From assembly GCA_037954665.1 (NCBI GenBank), contig JBBMOL010000300.1, positions 186,001 through 250,000 on the forward strand: 64,000 nucleotides of DNA, given 5' to 3'. The notes under the pieces are model-generated. The model saw nothing but the letters and a program-made list of their open reading frames with translations, did not search any database and was not told the DNA's origin. This DNA comes from Laguncularia racemosa. Its lineage: Eukaryota > Streptophyta > Magnoliopsida > Myrtales > Combretaceae. Below, one piece after another: positions 56,440 through 64,000 of the stretch (the stretch's first letter is position 1; each line of letters begins with the position of its first letter). Both the position numbers and the translations under genes were made by a program.

Positions 56440-57840
56440 CCACGAGTTAATAATCCCACGAGTCTGAAATGGTCCTAACAATCTAGAGTAATGTTTCCTC
56501 CCGAAAAGTGCTCTATGGGCTGATTAATTGGCGATAGGAAACATCTCAAGCATTGTTTAGGAGTGTAGAATAACTGATGATAGGAAGCGTCTTATCAGAC
56601 TAGCAACCTTGAAGAGAAGATTATCTTAGGAAGCACCCTTATGAGCTGGCCACCCGTCAACAGAAGCGTCTGACTAGACTAGCAACTGTTTGGAAAAATA
56701 CCTCCGAAAAGTGCTCCTATGAGCTGACTAATTGGTCATCAAAAGTTTGAAAAAGTGCTCCTATGAGCTGATTAATTGATAGATTCGAAAAGTGCTCTTT
56801 TGAGCTAACTAATCGAGGAATTCGAAAAGTGCTCCTTTGAGCTAACTAATCGAGAAATTCAAAAAATACTCCTTTGAGCTAACTAATCGAGGGGTTCGAA
56901 AAGTGCTCCTTTAAGCTAACTAATCGAGGGGTTTGAAAAGTGCCCCTTTGAGCTAACTAATCGATAGATTCGAAAAGTGCCCCTTTGGGCTAACTAATCG
57001 AGGGATTCGAAAAGTGCTCCTCTGAGCTAACTAATCAATAGATTCGAAAAGTGCCCCTTTGGGCTAACTAATCGATGCCCCTTTAGGCTAACTAATCAAG
57101 GGATTCAAAAAGTGCTCCTCTGAGCTAACTAATCGATAGATTCAAAAAGTGCCCCTTTGGGCTAACTAATCGATAGATTCGAAAAGTACCCCTTTGGGCT
57201 AACTAATCGAAGGATTCGAAAAGTGCTCCTCTGAGCTAACTAATCGATAGATTCGAAAAGTGCCCCTTTGGGCTAACTAATTGAGGGATTCGAAAAATGC
57301 TCCTTTGAGCTAACTAATCGATAGATTCGAAAAGTGCCCCTTTGGGCTAACTAATCGATAGTGTCTAAGAAAGTGCCCCTTCTTTAGGCTGACTGACTTA
57401 TAGCGGGAAGTGTCTTCTTAGACTAACGACCCTGGGGGAAATGTCTCAAAAAGTGCCCCTATGGGCTGACCTTGAGACAAGATATTTAGGAAAGTGCCCC
57501 ATTGTGGGTTGACTAACCTATAGCATAGAGAAATGTTTTTGAAAAGGTGCCCTTGTGGGCTACCCCTAAAAGAGGATGTCTAGGAAAGTGCCCCTCTGTG
57601 GGCTAATTAACCTATGACAGAATGTCTCAACAAGGTGCCCTTATAGGATAACCCTGAGAGGATATTTAGGGAAGTGCCCCAATGTGAGCTGACTAACCTA
57701 TGGCAGGAATAAATGTCTTGAAAGGTGCCTTTATAGGCTAACCTTAGGAGGAGATCTAGGGAAGTGCCCCTTCTTTGGGCTGACTACCCTATTAAAGGGG
57801 ATGTTTAGACAAGTGCCCCACTATGGGCTGACTCATTTTA
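56440..57840 (-). repeat. tandem repeat array in 3' UTR of element J
   Basis: From about 56740 to 57360 there are around 16 copies of a unit of about 37 bp built on GATTCGAAAAGTGCCCCTTT and GGGCTAACTAATCGA. A CTCCTNTGAGC variant alternates with CCCCTTTGGGC in places, giving a two-unit higher-order pattern. Flanking parts (56440-56740 and 57360-57840) hold longer diverged units built on AAAGTGCCCC and GGGCTGACTAACC. Tandem repeats between pol and the 3' LTR are typical of Tat elements. Confidence 0.9.
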
Positions 57841-58337
57841 TGCTTCTGAATATGCTTCTACTGACTGAGCTAAATGATGGGATGTTTTTCATGATATGAT
57901 AATAGTTATTCATTTTAATATGCTTGCCAATTTATTGTGAATAGCAACCAAACAACCGAACCTTCTTGCTGGTTTGCTTCTACTTCACTTCTTCTTATCT
58001 TGACCCGGGGTTGAAAATTTTTGATGTGCTTCCTTTATTGCGCGCATGGCTCTTTTGACGGTAATGTTGTCCTATTAATGCACTAGGTTCTAATGCTCAA
58101 AAGTAGATAGAGTTATATCACAAAATTTATTAAGATTCATTATCATTTTAATGTTTATCTTTCATTGGTGAAGTGATGGGTAACGTGTTTAGGAATATTT
58201 GTTGTGATGAGAATTGGTTGGGATTATTGACCATTCAGGGATATTAACTTTGCTTGTAAAAAGTAAAAACTCGGCTCAACGAAATTTGTATCGAACATTG
58301 GCTTTCATAAACATTGGCAAAATTTCAATTCCCTTGC
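57841..58337 (-). other. 3' UTR of element J between array and pol
   Basis: AT-rich and non-coding, following the integrase stop. No further feature seen. Confidence 0.5.
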
Positions 58338-60115
58338 CTAAGGGTAGTACACCTTTACAGCATCTGTGTTAATGGGGTCTCTCAATTCCGGACCATCCAT
58401 TTGAGTCAGTATCAGAGCACCTCCTGACAGAACCTTTTTTTTACCACATAAGGACCTTCATAGTTTGGGGTGAATTTTCCTCTAGAGTCCTGGGCATTTG
58501 GGAGAACCTTTCTTAGTACCAGATCCCCTTCTTTGAAGTATCGGGGTCTCATCTTTTTATTAAATGCTCGGGCCATCCTTTGTTGGTAACACTGGCCATG
58601 ACATAGTGCAGTAAGTCTTTTTTCATCAATTAGATTCAGCTGATTAAGCCTCTTCTTTACCCAGTCGGATTCAGTTAGCTGAGTTTCTGACAGGATTCTG
58701 AATGATGGTATTTTGACTTCGACTGGTAGCACTGCTTCAGTACCATATACCAATGAATATGGGATAGCTCCAATAGATGTTCTTATTGAAGTCCTATAAG
58801 CCATGAGAGCAAACGGTAACATTTCGTGCCAATCTTTGTAAGTAGTTGTCATTTTCTCGATGATCTTTTTGATATTCTTGTTAGCTGCTTCTACTGCCCC
58901 GTTCATTTGAGGTCAGTAGGGAGTTGAATTTCTATAGTTTATGTGGAATTTTTGACATAAACCTGTCATCGACTTGTTATTAAGATTGGTACCGTTGTCA
59001 GTGATGATGAACTCAGGAACTCCATATCGGGCTATTATGTCCCTTTTCAAGAAGCGGACTATCACCCCTTTTGTGACATTGGCATATGATGCAGCTTCTA
59101 CCCACTTGGTGAAGTAATCGATTGCTACCAGTATAAACCTGTGGCCATTGGATGCTGTCGGAGTGATTGGGCCAATTATGTCGATTCCCCACATAGAGAA
59201 AGGCCATGGTGTTGACAATAAGTGTAGCTCGTTGGGCGGAGCATTTATCCGGTTTGCGTATACTTGACATAGATGACAGTGCTTGGCATACTTTATGCAA
59301 TCCGATTCCATGGTTAACCAATAGTATCTTAACCTCATAATTTTTCGGGCCAACAAGTAGCCGTTCATATGAGGTCCACATACTCCCTCATGTACCTCTT
59401 TCATCAGCTCACGTGCTTTATTTTTGTCTACACATCTCAACAAGGTGGTATCAGATGATCTTTTGTAAAGCATAGACCCACTTAATAAGAAATGGCTTGC
59501 TAACCTTCTGAGTGTTCTTTGGTCATTCTTGCTAGCCATTTCAGGGTATTTACTCTCTTGGAGAAAGGTCATGATGTCGTGATACCAAGGCTTGTCGTCT
59601 TGTGCATTTTCAATTGCTAAGCAGTAGGCGAGCTGATTTTCGATGTCTATTTTCATCGGTTGGACTTCGGCTCCCCCTGTTATCTGGATCATAGATGCTA
59701 GTGTGGCAAGTGCATCTGCAAACTGATTCTGAGTTCTCGGGATATATGTGAAAGTGATTGCCTTGAATTCTTCGATCGGCTCTGTCAAATGTTGATGATA
59801 CGGTACTAGTTTGGGGTCTTTAGTCTTGTATTCCCCTCTTGTCTGTAGTATGATGAGCGATGAATCTCCGTATACTTCTAATCCACGGATTTCCATTTGG
59901 CAGGCCATTTTGAGGCCAAGAATGCATGCCTCATATTCTACGATATTATTGGTATACGGAAATATGAGTCTTGTCGCTGTAGGGAATTGTGTGCCATCTA
60001 GGGATATCAATACTGCCCTGATCCCATAACCAAATACGTTGGCAGCTCCGTCGAAAAACAGTTTCCACTTTGGGTTCTGCTCTATCCCAAATTCTTCTAC
60101 CGGTATATCTTCCAC
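58338..60115 (-). pseudogene. element J second RNase H and integrase
   Basis: The 400-residue frame (58913-60115) starts MEDIPVEEFG and reads WKLFFDGAANVFGYGIRAVL, NNIVEYEACILGLKMACQME and VYGDSSLIILQ (archaeal-type RNase H, D-E-D). It then has the integrase zinc domain (EGVCGPHMNGYLLARKIMRL, CHLCQVYANR) and core (WGIDIIGPITP, EFIITDNGTNL). A TGA where CGA is expected separates STPY from PQMNGAVEAANKNIKKIIEK (58412-58906). A one-base shift in an A-run at about 58437-58443 then moves the frame; the true C-terminus (LRDPINTDAVKVYYP) ends at 58338. Two lesions only. Confidence 0.92.
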
Positions 60116-60139
60116 TGTTAATATATTTTCGTCCGGGAA

Positions 60140-60508
60140 TTAGGCTTGTAGTTCTTGGGAATCTGTCTCGACAAGGTGTTCTGCCAATTGGTCGGCTAAG
60201 GCTTGCCCTTTCATCGAGTTCTGATTTATGTATGTGATGTCAAACTCGGATAGGAGCATTTGCCATTTAGAGATTCTCCCTATCAAAGTTGGTTTCTCTG
60301 CCAAATGTTTCAAAGGATCATGTTTTGTCAATAGCTCAATATGATAGTAAATGGTATATTGCCTTAGTCGATGCATGACCCAAATTAGAGCACAACAAGT
60401 CTTCTCCACCTCTAAGTACCTCTGTTCCCCTTCTGTGAATTTCTTGCTCAAGTAATATATGGAACGCTCTCTTCCCTCTTCATCTTTCTGCCCCAGCACA
60501 CAACCCAT
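60140..60508 (-). pseudogene. element J RNase H
   Basis: Reads GCVLGQKDEEGRERSIYYLS, GEQRYLEVEKTCCALIWVMH and RISKWQMLLSEFDITYINQN, the canonical Ty3 RNase H. It is frameshifted relative to the RT frame that ends at 60513, and a stop separates it from the second RNase H. Both RNase H units lie on one strand in one original reading frame. Confidence 0.9.
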
Positions 60509-60512
60509 GGAT

Positions 60513-61630
60513 TCAGGGAGTATAGTGAGGTATAAGAATAAAGGGCTTCCCCTGCTTTACGAGTATCAAGACCGGAGGTTTTATAAGGTAGTCTTTGATC
60601 GTCCTGAATGCTTCTTCGCATTCGTCGTCCCATTCTATGGTGGCATTCTTTTTCAACAGACGAAATAGTGGCCGGTATTTATCGGTGAGCTGTGAGATAA
60701 AACGAGCTATATAATTTAATCTTCCCAACAAGCTTCTTACTTCTTTAACGGAGCGTGGGAAAGGTAACTCTAATATAGACTTTACCTTATCAGGATCGAT
60801 TTTAATGCCCTCCTGGCTTATGAAAAACCCTAACAATTTCCCCGTTATGACCACGAAAGTGCATTTCTCTGGGTTTAACTTGAGCTGGAATTTTCTCAGT
60901 CGCTTAAACAATTTCCTCAAGATATCTATATAGCTTTCTCCTTCCTTAGATTTGGCTATCATGTCATCGACGTATACTTCAACCTCTCGATGCATCATGT
61001 CATGAAGTATCGTGACCATGGCTCTCTGATACATTGCCCCAGCATTTTTCAAACCGAAGGGCATGACTTTGTAACAAAAAGTTCCCCACGTTGTGGTGAA
61101 AGTTGTTTTGGTTTTATCTTCTTCAGCCATTTTTATTTGATTATATTCTGAGAAACCGTCCATGAATGAGAATAGATGGTTTCCTGCAGTGTTGTCCACT
61201 AAAACATCAATGTGAGGTAGGGGGAAGTTATCCTTTGGCGTAGCTTGGTTCAAGTCCCGGAAGTCTACGCATACGCGTACTTTTCCATTTTTTTCATAAC
61301 AGGGACTATATTTGCCACCCATTCTGGGTAATCGGATACTTCGATGAACCTTACTTCTAGCAATTTCTTGACTTCTTCTTTAATCTTTAGTAAGATGTCA
61401 GGCCTGAATCTTCTCAGTTTTTGTTTTTTAGGTTTGACATCTTCCCTTGTGGGAAGCCTATGAACCACTATTGATTGGTCTAGTCCTGGCATGTCGCCAT
61501 ATGACCAGGCGAACACATATGCATATTCTGTTAATAGCTCGGTTATCTCACACTTTTGCTCGGCACTTAAATTGGACCCGATTTTGAGGTTTTTAGGTTT
61601 TTCCATGCTTCCTAGATTTACTGTCTCCAC
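60513..61630 (-). pseudogene. element J reverse transcriptase
   Basis: Two overlapping frames. 61265-61630 holds the RT start (YAYVFAWSYGDMPGLDQSIV, KEEVKKLLEVRFIEVSDYPE). 60513-61322 holds the palm and thumb: KVRVCVDFRDLNQATPKDNF, MDGFSEYNQIKMAEEDKTKT, KVMPFGLKNAGAMYQRAM, EVYVDDMIAKSKEGE (intact YVDD) and SLLGRLNYIARFISQLTDKY. A frameshift near 61270-61320 separates them. Confidence 0.92.
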
Positions 61631-62302
61631 CGGCTCATCAATTGAAATTCCGCTTTGTTCATGTTTTTGCCAATTTTCTTGTATTATTTCATTATCAAGG
61701 ATATCGCCTTCAACAACTGACCCAGTAGCGTTGGAAACGATATCGGCGTTTTTATTTTCTACCTGCGCGAAATATCCCTAATGTTCGATGGTAGGAGATC
61801 TGGGTAAAGTAAAATAAAAGCATATGTATAAGCAAAAACAGACTGTAATTGAATTAATAAAGAGTCTCAATAAAATTTGTTCAAAAATCGTTCTCTACTT
61901 TTGAGCTGACATAGAACTATTGATAGGATAACAAAACCAATTATTCAGAGCTGGATGCTGACTGGACGTGGGGGGGGGGGGTTGGGTTCCCATTGCTGTC
62001 ATCACCCCCACTTATCGAGGCTCTTGAATGATATTTGCTTTTTGGAAAGATTGTTGGAGGGGTAGAATACACATCGGGGTGCTTGGCTTTTCCTTCTTTC
62101 TGCCTTTGACACCTCTTGCTTGTGCTTCTTCTCTGGCTATAGGAACGTACCCCAGTCCAAACGTCCCTTGTTGCCCCTCTTTAAACTGATGGCCCCCCTT
62201 GCTGATCACCACATTTACTTCATTAAAAATTTGTAGACCAAGGTCTTTTGAACCTTCTTCCTTAATATATGGTATGGCAGTTTCTTTGTATATAGCGTAA
62301 TC
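61631..62302 (-). pseudogene. element J protease-RT linker
   Basis: The frame at 62012-62212 has KGGHQFKEGQQGTFGLGYVP, the glycine-rich G-patch-like motif usual between protease and RT in Tat elements. The rest is broken by stops and a G homopolymer (about 61969-61981). A frame near 61640-61780 leads into the RT. Confidence 0.75.
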
Positions 62303-63211
62303 CTACTCGCCCAGCAAGGTGATTATCTGGCCACTCGCAATAAATTTAACCCTTTGGTGGAGACTAGAGGGGATGGCTCCAGTAGCATGTATCCAAGGTC
62401 TTCCCAAGAGTAGGTTGAAAGATTTTGGGATATCGAGGACCTGGAAATATATGTGGAATACTTGTGGACCAATCTCCACTGGTAGGTTTATCTCCCCTAC
62501 TATATCTCTTTTTGATCCATCAAAAGCTCTGACCACTGTTGAGCTAAGTGTTATATTGCTTGGATCGACCCCCAATAGGTCGAGGGTAGCCAGTGGGCAA
62601 ACGTTGAGGGACGATCCATTGTCGATGAGTACCTGGGAGACAATTGTGTCGTTGCACCTAACCACTATGAACAGTGGTTTTGTATGTTGGTTTCCCTCCT
62701 CCCCTAGCTCTTCTAGAGAGAAAGATATCTGGTCCATTGTGAAAATAGAATCTGCCACGTGACTTATTTTGTTTGTAGCAATGCCTTCTGGGACCTGAAT
62801 TTGTTTGAGCAATTTGAAAAGTGCTTCCCTGTAGGGCTCAGATGCTGTAAGAAGGCCCATAAGTGATATTTGTGCTGGAACTTTGTTTAGTTGTTCCATT
62901 ATCTTATACTCACTCGCCTTGACCATCTTTGTAAACGCAGCGAACCCCTCTTCCTCTTCCTCTCCTTTCTCCACGTTGGGCTCTTCGGTCGGGGCTTTAT
63001 TCTTCAGGTCGTATATTCTCTCAGAGTGGGTGATTCCTCCTACCATCAGAGGTTGCTCTTGTTCGAGGGTCCGATAGTCGAAAGGTGCAGCCTTATAACT
63101 CTTTGCCGGTATCGGGACATTAAATACATATCTTTTCTTCGGGATCTGTATCTCGGTCGACTGTCCCTTATAGCATTTTATAACCCTAGGCTTCTGATGA
63201 GAATTGATCAT
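62303..63211 (-). pseudogene. element J protease region
   Basis: A 302-residue frame with KRYVFNVPIPAKSY, VEKGEEEEEGFAAFTKMVKA (acidic), then the retropepsin: FIVVRCNDTIVSQVLIDNGS with DNGS as the catalytic box and SLNVCPLATLDLLGVD, then FNLLLGRPWIHATGAIPSS. DNGS is the form usual in the Tat group. The native frame extends up into gag through a TGA near 63269. Confidence 0.9.
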
Positions 63212-63268
63212 GTTTATAGTCTTCTCCTCTTGCCTCGGCGGGTTGTCCTCCTTCTCAAACTCTGGCCC

Positions 63269-63976
63269 TCACCCACTAGGCGGCCCATACTCAGTTGGGG
63301 TGTAGGAATAGTTCACCAAGTATTCAAACCTCCCATGTGATTCTCCCAAAGTGCCGACTGTTGGGTCTCCGGCTAACCATCTCCTCTTGATATCTGACTT
63401 TGGGGCTTTCTCTGGAACTTGACGGGACTGCTTCTTCTGTTGATCTGTCGTCTTCTGTTTAGGGGCTTCTTTGGGAGCTAATTCCTCATATGTGATCATG
63501 TTGATGGTGGGCTTATGATTAGGCAGTGGATCGGTGTTAACATTGGGTGTTGGGGTGTTCACAAAATCCAGTTGTACAATTCCTAAGTCGATTAAGTCCT
63601 GGATTTTGTGCCGGAGCCACCAGTACTTATCTGTAGAATGCCCCTCCTAACCCATATGGTAGTCACATTTGAGGCTTGAGTCGAAATTCTTGGGCTTGTA
63701 TCGGTCGTTGGGGATCTCGAAGCTGATCAAGTTGTCTGCCCTCAGCCGAGCGAAGACCTGACTGAGCGAGATGGGAATTGAGGTGAACTGCCTTGGGACC
63801 TTAGTGGCCTGGGTATGACCTGTCGTGGATTGCTGGGCTGGGGTACTCATGGTCTGAAATGTCACACGAGTTCCAACTTTTTCTACCTTACCGGAATGGA
63901 CCGTGCTGACGGTAGACTCCTTGGCTCTATTACCTCCTAAGGGCCTTTGTGTTGGTGTGACCTTGGGAGAATCCAT
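63269..63976 (-). pseudogene. element J gag C-terminal part
   Basis: The frame at 63647-63976 (MDSPKVTPTQRPLGGNRAKE) ends SLKCDYHMG with a TAG inside the zinc finger. The next residues GHSTDKYWWLRHKIQDLID continue it in the same frame, where a Cys of the CX2HX... pattern now reads Tyr. 63269-63562 holds the region before protease (INMITYEELAPKEA, GRFEYLVNYSYTPTEYGPPS). The N-terminal Gag and start are beyond the window. Confidence 0.85.
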
Positions 63977-64000
63977 TGTTTAGAGTCTGCCGGTGGTGAT

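Larger units (their letters stand above)
54226..64000 (-). mobile_element. element J: Tat-lineage Ty3 retrotransposon, runs off the window
   Basis: A large Ty3 element on the minus strand. The order from right to left is gag, protease, RT, RNase H, a second RNase H, integrase, tandem-repeat 3' UTR, polypurine tract, LTR. The second (archaeal-type) RNase H between the normal one and integrase, and the repeat-rich 3' UTR, are marks of the Tat group (Ogre/Retand/TatV-like). The 5' LTR and 5' UTR lie beyond 64000. The insertion is in the Mutator/MAIN locus. Few lesions suggest moderate age. Confidence 0.9.

Noticed and set aside
62319..63340. Plus-strand ORFs of about 147-149 codons
   Set aside because: They are antisense to the element J protease/gag frame, which carries the clear motifs.

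Overview
This is an AT-rich nuclear segment from a flowering plant, probably a eudicot. The signs are spliced plant-type exons, Ty1/copia and Ty3 LTR retrotransposons with the plant initiator-Met primer site (TGGTATCAGAGC), an L1-type LINE, hAT elements, a Mutator/MAIN-like locus and a Tat-type Ty3 element with two RNase H domains. I saw no bacterial, organellar or CRISPR features. The species cannot be named from the sequence.

Host gene (about 401-33784, + strand). The only clear non-transposon gene is the 3' end of an armadillo-repeat gene resembling ARABIDILLO. An 82-bp exon (401-482) and the terminal exon (33611-33784) join in frame across a 33.1-kb intron. The intron contains a 5'-truncated LINE (920-3111, 13-bp TSD) and an old copia element A (3441-31027). 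Element A has been broken by insertion of a Ty3 chromovirus H (4584-10339, minus, TSD TTCTG), a non-autonomous LTR element B (11332-18390) that itself holds copia C (13614-18296, minus, TSD GTATC), copia D (18633-22877) and a young copia E (24936-30055, TSD GGCAG). LTR divergence judged by eye (A about 9%, B about 10%, H about 5%, E 1.6%) fits the nesting order. A minus-strand copia fragment G follows (31213-32150). The terminal exon is preceded by an 84-bp tandem copy of its own splice acceptor and first codons, ending in a stop.

Downstream intergenic part (33785-50100). A 896-bp non-autonomous hAT element (34821-35716, perfect 8-bp TSD) shares its ends with a 4.1-kb hAT element (43656-47776) carrying a decayed BED-finger transposase. 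Copia F (37580-41975) lies between them. A very degraded Ty3 pol is split: its RT/RNase H junction is at 36840-37080, and RNase H plus integrase resume at 48373-49971, with about 11 kb of later insertions between.

Right part (50100-64000). An anonymous GC-rich patch is followed by a minus-strand locus (51522-54225) in which the C-terminal SWIM/zinc-knuckle region of a Mutator-like transposase lies directly upstream of a spliced MAIN-like (plant mobile domain) pseudogene. This locus is cut by a large Tat-lineage Ty3 element J (54226 to beyond the window, minus). J has a 2.1-kb LTR containing a tRNA-like block, a long 3' UTR tandem repeat array, and nearly complete gag, protease, RT, RNase H, second RNase H and integrase reading frames carrying only a few lesions.

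Apart from the two host exons, everything coding here is retroelement or transposon sequence, almost all of it inactivated.
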